Below, one piece after another: positions 1 to 12,766 of a DNA stretch of 64,000 nt. The number at the start of each line of letters is the position of its first letter. Within the stretch, counting starts at the first letter, position 1. This DNA is from Stromatinia cepivora. Lineage: Eukaryota; Ascomycota; Leotiomycetes; Helotiales; Sclerotiniaceae. The notes beneath the pieces are model-generated. The model ran no database searches. It worked only from the letters and a program-made list of their open reading frames with translations, and was not told where the DNA came from. The translations under genes and the position numbers were made by a program. Location: contig RCTD01000017.1 of NCBI GenBank assembly GCA_014898415.1, forward strand, positions 116,001-180,000, written 5' to 3'.

Positions 1-793
1 AGATAATAATGTTGATTAAAGATTCTAAAGAATCAATAGAACTTTTCATCCATTTTCTTTTGATCTAATCAAAATGAAACTATTTCCATAAATACAATTT
101 TGCTCGATCCCTAATTACTTATAGCTCATTTTCGCTAAATACTCTTTTAAACAATAAATTAATCCTTTTAATAAATATTAATTCTATAATTTTACAATTG
201 TAAACAATATAGCCATAACCAATTCTATTATTCCATTCAGATTCAATTCTGCAAGAACATTTTTAGATCTTCTTGATCCCCTAATTGCTTCCAGAATTGA
301 TACTCTTTTTATTCTTCTTAAACTTTTTATTATTTTGAAAAAAAATAAATATAAAATATATTCCTTCTTTAGTTTTTAAAGAAATAGAATCCTGAAAAAC
401 TAATCTTTCAAAAACATCTCCGAATTGCTTGAATAAAAGATTGAATAATCTAAACTAATTGTTCATCTCGATCTATATAATCATAATATTTGCTTAAATT
501 AAAAACATCCTAATACCAACAATTTATAAAAAAATATTAATAACAATTTCATCTTATACCTCAATAATTTTATATACAAGAACTTTGATATAAACTATAA
601 TCCAATCCCTATACTATTTGACAAAATCGATTTTGCCGAACAAAATTTACATTAAAACAAATCGATATTCTTATAATACTGTAAACTTGACAATAATTAC
701 TGTAAATACAAACTTCCTTTTAAATACATTAATAATTATCTTAAATAAAAGAACTATAATATTCTAATTAAGAATAAATAACTTTATAAGATA
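1..793. other. Unassigned AT-rich sequence left of Copia A
   Basis: Very AT-rich sequence without a usable reading frame. It is the left half of whatever locus Copia copy A inserted into; the right half resumes at 11780. Joining the two sides across the TATTT duplication did not reveal a protein family to me. It is probably another RIP-degraded repeat, but I cannot name it. Confidence 0.5.
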
Positions 794-798
794 TATTT

Positions 799-964
799 TA
801 TTAACTTTAAATACAGGAAGTAGTAGTATTGTTAACTATATAAATTGAATTAAGGATCTATTATTCTAATAAAAATAGAATTGAAATTATTCCTAAATAT
901 GGTTTGTACAATATTATGATTATATAATCTCAATTCTAATCCAATAATAATTTTATTTCCAATA
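799..964 (-). repeat. 3' LTR of Copia copy A
   Basis: 166-bp LTR. Consensus ends in this orientation are TGTTAACTTT and TTTCCAACA. Here the first G is mutated to A and the final CA to TA, as expected from RIP. TATTT lies immediately outside. Confidence 0.9.
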
Positions 965-3659
965 TTTCTTTATTAAAGATATCCTATTCAATTCTTCTAA
1001 ATTATTAATCCTAATATTTTCTTAAATCTTTTGAAAGCAATCTTTATATAAAACTTTATTATTTTGTTAATAATTATATTATATATATTGATATAATTAA
1101 TAACGATTTTCTTTTTTTCTATTAAATCCTTAATAAAATGATAATTGATATCTATATATTTGGATCGTTTATATAAATATGGGTTTTTGGTTAAAATTAA
1201 AGTATTTTGATTATTATTAAATATTTGAATTATATTTTTGGTTTTTCTAATATAATTTGATCTAAATAGATCTTTGAATATTTATATAATTTATTTTTTT
1301 TGTTTAATAAATATTATTATTGTAATATATTCTGATTTTATATTAAAGATAATTATAAATATTTATTTCTTATTAATCTATAATATAAAGCCTTTATAAA
1401 ATATTATAACTTTTTTTGAAATATTTTTCCGATTATATTCATTATTAATTCAATTTATATTTATAAATATTTTTATTATATTATTAGATATATTATATTC
1501 TTTATAAATATTAAATTATATTCTTTTTAATCTAAATTATAATTTTTGTTTGATTATTGATTATAAATATTATATTAAATTTTTGAAAATTGTAATATGA
1601 TATTTTGCTGATTTTATTATAAATTGTGAAAATCTTTTGATTGAAAATATTATATTTGATTGAATATATATTCTTGAATAGATTATATTTTCTATTTATT
1701 ATTGATATTTGTTTATATCTATTAGTTCATTATTATTAATTATTGGTTGGAGATGGATATAATTTATTATTAATAATTTCTTAATTTGATATTATTTATA
1801 TATAATATTATATTTGATTAATATAATATCAAAATGTTCTTTTTGATTTATAATTAATATATATATTTTTCTATTATAAATAATTTCAATATTTAGGATC
1901 TTATTAATCTTTTTTAGATTTTTAATATTAAAACAAATTGATAATTTTTTATCGAATTAAATGATTTATGATAATATATATAATATAATAATGATATCAT
2001 TGATATATATTAATAATATTATATTATAGTTTTTGAATATATATAAATATGGGTCTATCAAATTTTATATAAAATCTATATTTAAAAATTCTTTTTTTAA
2101 TAATAAACTCTAATCCCTTTCAATTTACTTCAAATTATATAGATTTCATAAGATTTATAATATATATCCCTTTTCGATTTTGATATTTTAAAATAATTCA
2201 AAGTAGATCTTTTTTTTTAAATATAATTTAATAAAGATATTTTTGATATCGAAATATAAATATTCTAAATTTTCCTTTATAATAATAATTAAAAATAATT
2301 TGAATATATCTAATCTTATTATTAATACAAATATTTTATTATAATCTTTTCCTAATATCTAATTGAATTTTTGAATTATTAATCTTATTTTGAATTGTTC
2401 TACTTTGTTATCCTTTGTCTTAATTATAAATATTTATTTTATTAAAATCAAATTATTTTTTTTAAGGAATATATATTCTTTTTAAATATTATTTTAAATC
2501 AAAAATATAATTTCCTTTTGGATAATTTCCTTCTATTTTTTAGAGTATTTTCGATTCGATATTGTTTTCTTATAAATTCTTGGTATTTTGATTTTCAGAA
2601 TTTCTTTAATCAAATATATTATATTTTTTGTATTATCTATATCTATCAATGAAATTATGAAATCTAAAACAATTTTATCTTTGATATAAAAATTCCTTTT
2701 ATAAATAATTAAGATTATAATTATAATATATTCTATACTTTCTTGAATTTTGATCTATATAAATATTACAATTAATACCCTTATAATTTTACTTTCCTAT
2801 TTTCCTTTAAGATTTTATTTTATATCTCTTTTCTGTTTTTATATTAAATACCTCAAAAATTTGTTTTTAAGATTTATTATATCCTTTTGTTCAATTTTAA
2901 ATAATTATAGATTTATTTCGCTTTTTGATTTTCTTAAAATAGATTTATCAATAAAATTTAAAATAATCTTAAATTTTATTTCTAATCCAGATTCAAGGTT
3001 TACAGAAATTGATTCTTAGATTAAAATCTTTGAAATGATGAATTCGATATTTAAAATATCCTTAAAAGAAAATTCTTGATTTGTCTTCTGAATATTATCA
3101 TTTTTATTTTTATCATATATTAATATTAATATCTCTAATTTATTTAGTTTCAATTCAATAATTAAAATATTTGATATAATTATTGAATTTAATATAATAT
3201 CTATTGAAGAGAATACTTGGAATAAAGATGATATATATATTGTATTTAGTATTAAGAATAAAGAAAATATTGAGGATAGAGAAGGTACTTTGTTTATTAT
3301 TGATTTATTATAAAGTGTTCAATTTAGCTTTATATTCTTTGTTCTTTATAAATCTGATTTATAATTTTTTAATTTAAGATTCAAATCTCCTTTTCGATAA
3401 AATTCATTTATAATTATTTTATTTGATCGAAATATATAATCTAATTTTGGAGAATATATTTTGATATATTTATTTATAACTTTGAAGTATCCTAGGAATA
3501 TATCAATTTTCGAAATATTCTATAATTTATTGTATCTTTGCTGTTTTGGAATAATTTTGGGATTGATATAAATGTAATATTTGCTCCTCCAGATTTTATA
3601 TATTTTTATATCTAATATTATATTTGTAAAAGTTTTTATAGAAGATTAATCTATTTTAT

Positions 3660-3825
3660 TATTGGAAATAAGGCCATCATAGGATTAGAATTGAGGTCAT
3701 GTGATCACAATGGTGCACAAACCATATTTGGGGATAACTTCAATTCTATTTCTATTAGAAATATAAATCCTTAGTTCAATCTATATAATCAATAATACTA
3801 TTATTTTCTGTATCAAAAGTTAATA
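3660..3825 (+). repeat. 5' LTR of Copia copy B
   Basis: 166-bp LTR in plus-element orientation (consensus TGTTGGAAAT to AAAAGTTAACA), here starting TATTGGAAAT and ending GTTAATA. It still contains a CATGTGATCACA block that is better preserved than the internal region. Confidence 0.9.
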
Positions 3826-5809
3826 GATTATAAGATCCAATTATATAATAGTAATTAGAAAATAAAGCAAATTGAGAAAAGATTAATATAATTAGTAGAG
3901 ATGAAATAAAATGAAAATCAAAATTTTTATATAATATTATTGAAGTAGAATTGAAATATGATAATATAGTTTATAATTTATAATATTATAAATCAGAACA
4001 AAAAGCAATTTATATAATATTGATATAGAATTATAATAGAAATGAAAAGCAAGTTTATATAATTATAAGAAAATATATTATAATATAATTTTATGAATTT
4101 TTTTATTATTTTATTTTTATATTTCTTTATTATTCTGAATTTATTTGTTATATATTTTTTAAGATTATCTTAAAAATCTGAAGATTATCTTCGATATTTA
4201 TTAAACAATAAGAAACCTTTACAATATCGAAATCAAATAATCCTTTGAAATTCGATTAAAATAATTATAAATAATAATTCAAATAAATGAAGATATAATT
4301 GAAAAAGAAAAGATAATTTTATATAATTAATCAAATATTAAACGAATATATATAAATTGCAAAATCCAATATAATATCTATTTATAAAATCAATGATCGT
4401 ATATATTATAATATCGAATTGAAATCAGAATATTTAAAAAACAAAACGAATATATTATTATATATTTATATAATATTCAATAATAATGATGAAGTCTTTA
4501 TCAACGAATATTCAATAATATATATATTCTGGAGATATCTTAAATCGAAATATATCAAAATTAATATAGTTATAATCAATATATATATAACAATAATTTA
4601 GAACTTCAAATTTCAACCCGATATTTATTTCGATATAATTATTATCGAAGTTTAAAACAAATTGAAAAAATATAAAAGGAAATTAAGGATTACAAACAAA
4701 AGTTATCGATCAATATATCAAAATATTTTTTTGTTCTTAATTTTAATATATAATCTTTTAATCAATTATCAAAAAATAATAAATATATTGGATATTTAAA
4801 TCAACTTTAATATCAATAATAAAATCAAATATTTGTAGATTAAAAAACTTTATTTGAAAAATAAATCAAAATAAATACAAATTATAAAAGGATTTAAATA
4901 TACTTTTCGATATCAAGAATCAGATTTCGAATTCCTAAATAATATTTATAATCTATATCAAAAAAAAGATTATTATATATAAGATTATCTATATTTAATA
5001 TAAACTAATAAATTTCTTTACAATTATTTTTATCATCAAAAAAAAAAAAAAATCATTGAATTCAAAAAAGATCTATTTCAATAAAAAAGATTAAATACAC
5101 CCTATTCATAATATCTTTAAATCAAATTCTGATATTAAAAATATAATAAAAGAAGATTACAATTTAACAAAGAAGATTATTAATAAAACTTCCTTTAACA
5201 AATAATATATCAATATAAATATTTTTTTATATATATCTAATTAATCTTTATTATTCAGATCAATAAATTTTATTATTAAATAAAGAATAAAGATTAATAA
5301 AGGAATAATATATTATTATTATTAGGATTTAATAAATATAATATACAAAAATGATTTTAAAATACTATTTTCAAATATATTATATATACTAAAACTAAAA
5401 ATAAATTTGTTATCAAAAAAAGGATTTGCAAAATAAGATTACAAAAAGAATTCAATTTTTATTATATATATTTTAAGAAAGATAATAAAAAAATCATTTA
5501 TATTAGAATACAAAACAGAATATATATAATTTTATATATAATTAAAAGATATAAGAATATAATTCTTTATTCGAATATATATCAAAATAATTAGGAAAAA
5601 GATTTTTCTTCAAAAATAATTGATAATATCAAAGATATTAATAACAAATTAATATTCAAGAAGAAAAAGAGATATTTATTATAATATCAAAGATTCAATT
5701 ATTTAGATCCAAACAAAATCAAGAATCTATATCAAATATTCAATATAATTAAGTTAATAAAAATCCTAATTGAATTAGATATTTACAAAGTATATATATT
5801 CATCAAAAT

Positions 5810-6550
5810 GATTAATCATATTCCGAAATAATTGAATCTGTATAAATCAAAGAAACTCGAATTTATACATTTCAATATTACAGGATCATTTCCAAAATCG
5901 ATTTGAAGGAATTGTTATTTTATATTGATCATTAACAATTATATCAAAATAAATTGGATTATACTATTTAAACAAAAAAACAATATAATTCAAATATTAA
6001 AAACTTGAAAAAAGAAGATGGAATTGATTATTAAAGAAAAGATCATTATAATTAGAATTGATAATATATTAGAACTTTTATAAATTATTTGTAAATAATT
6101 ATTAAATATATAATTCGAAATTATAATAATTATTTTTTTATATCAAAACAGATTTATAGAATAAAATATAAAAATTACAAAAACAAATATAAAAATAATA
6201 CTAAAAAAGATTAGATTATTATTAGAGTTTTGAAATGAAATTATAAAATATAATATTTATATCAAAAATCATATTAATATTGATTCTAATATAAATAAAA
6301 TAGATCGATTTTTTATAAAAGCTTTTATAAATATAATACTAAATATAAAGATATATAAAATTTAAAAAAACAAATATTATATTTATATCAATTTTAAAAC
6401 TATTCTGAAAAAGTAAAGATATAATAAATTATAGGATATTTCGAAAATCGATATATTTTTAAAATATTCAAAAATTACGAATAAATATATCAAAATATAT
6501 TTTCTAAAATTAAACTATATATTTCAATCAAATAAAATAATTATAAATAA
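5810..6550 (+). pseudogene. Copia B integrase core remnant
   Basis: Conceptual translation shows IHFNITGSFPKSI followed by FILIINNY, a degenerate form of the Copia integrase start (a DITGPFP-like box and the region of the first catalytic Asp). Further downstream is a segment matching the part of the family that ends in FLKYS. Stops and Asp-to-Asn changes, both RIP-type, have destroyed it. The domain lies upstream of RT, as in Copia. The family assignment is solid; exact domain edges are approximate. Confidence 0.75.
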
Positions 6551-7379
6551 ATTTCATTAAAAAGGAGATTTGAATCTTAAATAAAGAAATTATAAATCAA
6601 ATCTATAAAAAACAAAGAATATAGAATTAGATCAAAGATTTTATAGTAAATCGATAATAAATAAAGTATTTTCTTTATTTTCAATATCAAATATAATATT
6701 TATATTATTTTTATTTCAAATGTTTTTTTTAATAAATATTATATCGAATTTAATGATTATATTAAGCATTTCAATTGTCGAATTGAAATTAAATAAATTA
6801 AATATATTAATATTAATATATAATAAAGATAAAGATAATAATATTTAGAATACAAATCAAAAATCTTTTTTCAAGAATATTTCAAATATCGAATTTATCA
6901 TTTCAAAGATTTCAATCTAAAAATCAATTTCTATAGATTCTGAATTTGTATTGAAAGTAAAATTTAAGATTATTTTAAATTTTATTAATAAATCTATTTC
7001 AATGAAATCAAAAAGTAAAATAAATCTATAATTATTTAAAACCGAATAAAAGAATATAATAGATTTTAAAAACAAATCTCCAAAATATTTAATATAAAAA
7101 CAGAAAAAAGATATAGAATAAAATTCTGAAAAAAAACAGGAAAACAAAATTATAAAAATATTGATTGTAAGATCTATATAAACCAAAATTCAAGAAAGTA
7201 TAAAATATATTATGATTATAATTTTAATTATTTATAAAATAGATCTTTATATCAAAAACAAAATTATTTCAGATTTCATGATTTTGTTGATAGATATAAA
7301 TAATATAAAAGATATAATATATCTAATCAAAGAAATTCTGGGAATTAAAATATTAAGAATTTATAAAAAAACAATATCG

Positions 7380-8100
7380 GATCGAAAATACTTTGAAAAA
7401 TGAAAGGAAATTATTTAAAAGAAAATTATATCTTTAATTCAAAATAGTATTTAAAAAGAATATATACTTTTTAAAAAAAGTAATTTGATTTCAATAAAAT
7501 GAATATTTATAATTAAGATCAAAAATAACAAAATAAAACAATTCAAAACAAAATTAATGATTTAAAAATTTAATTAGATATTAAGAAAAGATTACAATGA
7601 AATATTTATATTAATAATAAAATTAAATATATTTAAACTATTTTTAGTTATCATTATAAAGGAAAATTTGGAATATTTATATTTCGATATCAAAAATACT
7701 TTTATTAAATCACATTTGAAAAAAGAGATCTATCTTGAATTACTTTAAAATATTAAAATCGAAAAAGGATATATACTACAAGTTCTACAAAATCTATATA
7801 GTTTGAAATAAACTAGAAGGGATTGAAGTTTATTATTAAAGAAAAAACTTTTAAATATAAACTTTATATAAAGTTTAATAGATCTATATTTATATATATC
7901 CAAAGATTGTAATATAATATTATTAATATATATTGATAATATTGTTATTATATTATATATATCATTATAAATCATTTGGTTCAATAAAAAGCTATCAATT
8001 TATTTTAACATTAAGAATTTAAGAGAGATTAATAAGATTTTAAATATTAGGGTTATTTGTAATAAAAAAATATATATATTAATTATAAACCAAAAAGAAT
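7380..8100 (+). pseudogene. Copia B reverse transcriptase remnant
   Basis: Forward translation from about 7.68 kb gives FDIKNTFIKSHLKKEIYLE, then KGYILQVLQNLYSLK and ILLIYIDNIVIILY. These line up with the Copia RT boxes (Asp-Val-Lys-Thr-Ala-Phe, Leu-Tyr-Gly-Leu-Lys and Tyr-x-Asp-Asp). The second catalytic Asp of the YxDD box is Asn in this copy; copy E still reads IYIDD at the same place. Nonsense codons interrupt the frame. Confidence 0.85.
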
Positions 8101-8971
8101 ATTTCAATATTATATTAATTAAATATAGTATTATATATAAATAACATCAAATCAAAAAACTGCCAATAATGGATTATATCCATTTTCGGCCAGCAATTGA
8201 TAACAATGAACTAACAAATATAAATGAATATCAATAACGAATAAGAAATATGATTTATTCAATAGTATATATTTGATCAAATATAACATTCTTAATTAAA
8301 AGACTTTTATAATTTATAACAAAATCAATAAAACATTATATTATAGTTTTGAAGAATCTGATATGATATCTATGATCAATAATTAAACAGAAATTATAAT
8401 TCAGATCAAAAAGAATACAATCTGATATCTACAAAGAATATAATATATTTGATAATACAATAAAGATATATATAAATATAGATTAGATTAATAATAAATA
8501 TAACTAAAAAAGTATTTTAAAGAGAATTGTAATATTCTATAAAGGTTTTATATTATAGATTAACAAAAAACAAATATTTATAATTATTTCCAATACAGAA
8601 TCAGAATATATTGCGATAATAATATTTATTAAATAAAAAAGATGAATTATATAAATATTTAAAGATCTATTCAAATTAAATTATATTAGAAAGAATAAAA
8701 ATATAATTCAAATATTTAATAATAATCAAGGCATTTTAATTTTAATCAAGAATCTATATTTATATAAACGATTTAAATATATAAATATCAATTATCATTT
8801 TATTAAGGATTTAATAGAAAAAGAAAAAATCGTTATTAATTATATCAATATATACAATATAATTATCAACAGAATAATGAAGCTTTGTATAAAGATTGTT
8901 TTCGAAAGATTCAAGAAAATATTAGAATTAATAATCTAAAAGGATTAAATAGGATATTCTCAATAAAGAAA

Positions 8972-9137
8972 TATTAGAAATAAAGCCATTATAAAATTAG
9001 AATTGAGGTTATATAATTATAATAATATATAAATCATATTTAAGAATAACTTTAATTCTACTTCTATTAGAAATATAGATCCTTAATTCAACCTATATAG
9101 TCAATAATACTACTACTTCCTGCACCAAAAGTTAACA
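8972..9137 (+). repeat. 3' LTR of Copia copy B
   Basis: 166 bp, starting TATTAGAAAT and ending CCTGCACCAAAAGTTAACA, followed directly by the TTTAT duplication and the rest of copy A. Confidence 0.9.
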
Positions 9138-10596
9138 TTTATTTATATTAGGATCAATATTAATATAATTTCTAATATAAATATTATATTTTATAGCTTT
9201 ATTCTAAAATTCTAATAATAATCCAATTTCTTTTAATATTGCTTTTATATCTATTTCTGTAATCCTTATATTCTGTTTTACAGATCTGTTTTGATATAAA
9301 AAAATAATTATTATAATTTCGGATTATATATTTGATGATTATTCATAAATAATTTATAGGAGTTTCGATACATTATTAATTCTAATTACAATGATCTTTT
9401 CTTCAATAATTAATTCCATTTTTTTTTTAAGTTTTTAATATTTGAATTATATTGTCTTTTTGTTTAAATAATATAATCCAATTTATTTTTGTATAATTAT
9501 CAATAATCAATATAAAATAACAATTCCCTTAAATCGATTTTGGGAATGGTTTTATAATATCGAAATATATAAATTCGAATTTCTTTGATTTATATAGATT
9601 CAATTATCTCAGAATATAATTGATTATCTTAATGAATATATATACTTTATAGATATTTAATTTAATTAAGATCTTTATTAATTTAGCTATATTAAATACT
9701 TTATATAAATTCTTGATCTTATCTGGTCCTAAATGATTGAATCTTTGATATTATAATAAATATCTCTTTTTCTCCTTGAATATTAATTCGTTATTGATAT
9801 TTTTAATCCTATCGATTATTTCTAAAGAAAAGTCTTTTTCTTAATCATTTTGATATATATTCAAACATAAAACTATATCTTTATATTCTTTGATTATATA
9901 TAAAACCATATATATTCTGTTTTGTATTCTAATATAAATGATTTTCTTATTATTCTTTTTAAAATATTTATAATAAAAATTAAATTCCCTTTATAACTCT
10001 ATTTTACAGATTCTTTTTTTTGATAGTAAATTTACTTTTAGTCTTAATAAATATAATATATTTGAAAATAATATTTTAGAATTATCTTTATATATTATAT
10101 CTATTAAACCTTAATAACGATAATATATCATTTCCCTATTAATTTTTATCCTTTGTTTGATAATAGAATCTATTAAATTAAATAATAAAGATTGATCAGA
10201 TATATATAAAGAAATATCTATATCGGTATATTATTTATTAAAGGAAGTTTTATTAATGATTTCTTTTATTAAATTATAATCTTTCTTTATTATATCCTCA
10301 ATATCAGAATCTAATTCAAAGATATTATTAATAAGGTATATTTGATCTTTTTTGTTGAAATAGATTTTCTTTGAATTCGATAATCCTCTTTTTTTTTGAT
10401 AACAAAAATAATTGCAAAGGGGTTTATTAGTTTATATTAAATATAGATAATCTTATATATAATGATTTTCCTTTTGATATAGATTACAAATATTATTTAG
10501 GATCTCAAAATTTGATTCTTGATATCAAAAAGTATATTTAAATCCTTTTACAATTTATATTTGTTTTGATTCATCTTTAAAAGAAAGTTCCTTAAT

Positions 10597-11016
10597 TTAT
10601 AAATACTTGATTTTATTATCGATATTAAAATTGATTTGAATATTCAATATATTTATTATTTTTTGATAATCGATTAAAAAACTATATATTAAAATCAAAA
10701 ACAAAACAATATTTTGATATATTAATTGATAACTTTTGTTTGTAATCTTTAATTTCCTTTTATACTTTTTCAATTTATCCCAAATTTTAATAATAATTAT
10801 ATCGAAATAAATATCGGATTGAAATTTGAAGTTCTGAATCATCATCATATATATATTGATTATAATTTTACTAACTCTAATATATTTCGATTTAAAATAT
10901 CTCCAAAATATATATATTATTGAATATTCATCAATAAACATTTCATTATCATCATTAAATATTATACAAATATACAATAATATATTCGCTTTATCCTTTA
11001 AATATTCCAATTTCAA
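10597..11016 (-). pseudogene. Copia A gag fragment
   Basis: A 139-codon minus-strand reading frame, the longest open stretch left in any Copia copy here. It corresponds to gag sequence just downstream of the 5' LTR. The homologous stretch in copy B (from about 4.42 kb) carries stops at several places where this copy reads through. The zinc-knuckle part would lie further left and is degraded. It is unlikely to be expressed as a functional protein, because the element is nested, interrupted and RIP-mutated. Confidence 0.6.
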
Positions 11017-11608
11017 TTTGATATTATAATATATATAATCATTGATCTCATAAATAGATATTAGATTGGATCTTACAATCTATATATATTCATCTAATAT
11101 TTAATCAATTATATAAAATCATCTTTTCCTTTTCAATTATATCTTCGTTTATCTGAATTATTATTTATAATTATTTTGATCAAATTTAGAAAAATTATTT
11201 GATTCTGATATTATAAAGATTTCTTATTATTTAATAAATATCGAAGATAATCTTCAAATTTTTAAAACGATTTTAAAAAATATATAACAAGTAAATTCGG
11301 AATAATAAAGAAATATAAAAATAAAATAATAAGAAAATTCATAAAATTATATTGTAATATATTTTCTTATAATTATACAAATTTGTTTTTCGTTTCTATT
11401 ATAATTCTGTATTAATATTATATAAATTGTTTTTTATTTTAATCTATAATATTATAAATTATAAACTATATTATTATATTTCAACTCTATTTTGATAATA
11501 TTATATGAAAATTCTGATTTTCATTTTGTTTTATTTTTACTAATTATATTAATTCTTTTTCGATTTGCTTTGTTTTCTAATTATTATTATACAACCGGAT
11601 TTATAATC

Positions 11609-11774
11609 TATTAACTTTTGATATAAAAAGTAATAATATTATTGATTATATAAATTGAACTAAGAATCTATTATTCTAATAAAAGTAGAATTGACGTTAT
11701 TCCCAAATATGGTCTGTGCAGCATTATGATCACGTGACCTCAATTCTCATCCTATGATGGTCTCATTTCCAACA
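11609..11774 (-). repeat. 5' LTR of Copia copy A
   Basis: 166-bp LTR ending in intact TTTCCAACA, followed by the TATTT duplication. The middle keeps GATCACGTGACCTCAATTC, better conserved than the internal region. Confidence 0.9.
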
Positions 11775-11779
11775 TATTT

Positions 11780-12457
11780 GATTAATTAACAATTCGATCT
11801 ATTCATAAATATCACAGAAAGCTTTGTAATTCTATATATATTCTTGTTATCAATATCGATACTCCAATTGAAGAGAAGCAAATTCAAAGAAGATTTCTTG
11901 AAAAATAATTAAAAATAAAATAATGAATCTACTAAAAATAAATCCCAATATATTATCATTAGAATCTTTCATTTTCGTCTCTTCATTAATATCTTCCCTG
12001 AATTGAATTACTACAAAATATTCCGAGAATTCCTTTTGATATTAAATTTGTTTCTTTTAATCATATTTGATTTGAAAATCGATAATGGAAAATAAAACAA
12101 ATAATTTGATTAAAAATCAATCGATTTAAGTATAAATAGGTTCATTTATCAAATCGAAATTTGGAATAAATATAACTAATATAAAAACAAGCAAATTGTT
12201 CTTTAAATTAATTGAATCCCAGATTCCTTAAACTTGATACTTATTTTTCAAATATAAATACCACTCCAATCATTGAATATAGATTATAAAAAAAAGATCA
12301 TTTTGATCTTTTATTATATTAAATAAAAATAACTAAATTAATATAAATATTGAATTATAAATAAAATAGGAATGATATTTTAAGAATAATCCCTTGAGTA
12401 TTTAATAATCACTGAATAAAAAGTTGCATAGATTTTAAAAGCTATTAAACTTATAAT
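11780..12457. other. Unassigned AT-rich sequence right of Copia A
   Basis: Right-hand continuation of the locus that copy A interrupted. No recognisable coding domain on either strand and no obvious terminal repeats. Probably a degraded repeat. Confidence 0.4.
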
Positions 12458-12766
12458 TATCATAGGATAATATAATTATAAAGTATTTTCAAAGATCGGA
12501 GAATAGATAATATATATAATTAATAAAATAAAAGAATTAAATGATTTACCCTTGATTATATAAATCAAAAGCTATATATATAAAACAAATGAATGGTTAT
12601 CTAACCAATATATACTTTAATTAGATTAGATCTTTGTTTATTAATATATCAGGATCATCTTATCAATCGATAGATTAATAAAGACTAAAAGATCCTTTAT
12701 TCCGATTAAAAAGCATCCGCTTTGATCCTTCATAGGATACAGGGGATCACAGGGCTTTCCGTGACA
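12458..12766 (+). repeat. LTR of the TGTCACGG family, partly RIP-mutated
   Basis: A 309-bp LTR homologous along its whole length to the solo LTR at 16078-16387 (ends TATCA... and ...CCGTGACA; consensus ends TGTCACGG/CCGTGACA). The first roughly 250 bp carry many C-to-T and G-to-A differences from that copy, whereas the last 60 or so bases are nearly identical. The flanking 5-mers (ATAAT and ATTGG) do not match, so I cannot show that this is a simple solo LTR. It may be one end of a rearranged element. Confidence 0.75.

Larger units (their letters stand above)
3660..9137 (+). mobile_element. Ty1/Copia LTR retrotransposon copy B, nested in copy A
   Basis: Full-length 5,478-bp plus-strand copy with LTRs at 3660-3825 and 8972-9137. 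The 5-bp duplication TTTAT (3655-3659 and 9138-9142) is perfect, and removing the element rejoins the integrase region of copy A without gap. Along the plus strand: gag near 4.4-5.0 kb, with a decayed zinc knuckle near 4.94 kb; integrase at about 5.81-6.55 kb; RT at about 7.38-8.1 kb, where FDIKNTFIK, LYSLK and LLIYIDNIVI correspond to the usual Copia RT boxes; and RNase H at about 8.3-8.95 kb. The catalytic YIDD reads YIDN here. In-frame stops are frequent. Confidence 0.92.
799..11774 (-). mobile_element. Ty1/Copia LTR retrotransposon copy A, split by copy B
   Basis: Minus-strand member of a Copia family with 166-bp LTRs at 799-964 and 11609-11774, flanked by a perfect 5-bp duplication TATTT (794-798 and 11775-11779). 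Copy B (3660-9137) and its 5-bp duplication interrupt it. Without these the element is about 5.49 kb, close to its three relatives. Read on the minus strand the order is gag (near 10.6-11.0 kb), integrase (cut by copy B), reverse transcriptase (the YIDD-equivalent box falls near 2.0 kb) and RNase H (about 1.0-1.7 kb). That order, with integrase before RT, is diagnostic of Copia. All domains are broken by stops and AT-biased substitutions, so the element is dead. Confidence 0.9.

Noticed and set aside
2750..3019. 89-codon open frame, repeated at 6917-7186, 21899-22129 and 46538-46807
   Set aside because: It recurs at the same place in all four Copia copies but on the strand opposite to the element's coding strand. 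It is an antisense shadow of the pol region in AT-rich sequence, not a gene.
7745..7984. 79-codon minus-strand frame
   Set aside because: Antisense to the Copia B reverse transcriptase.
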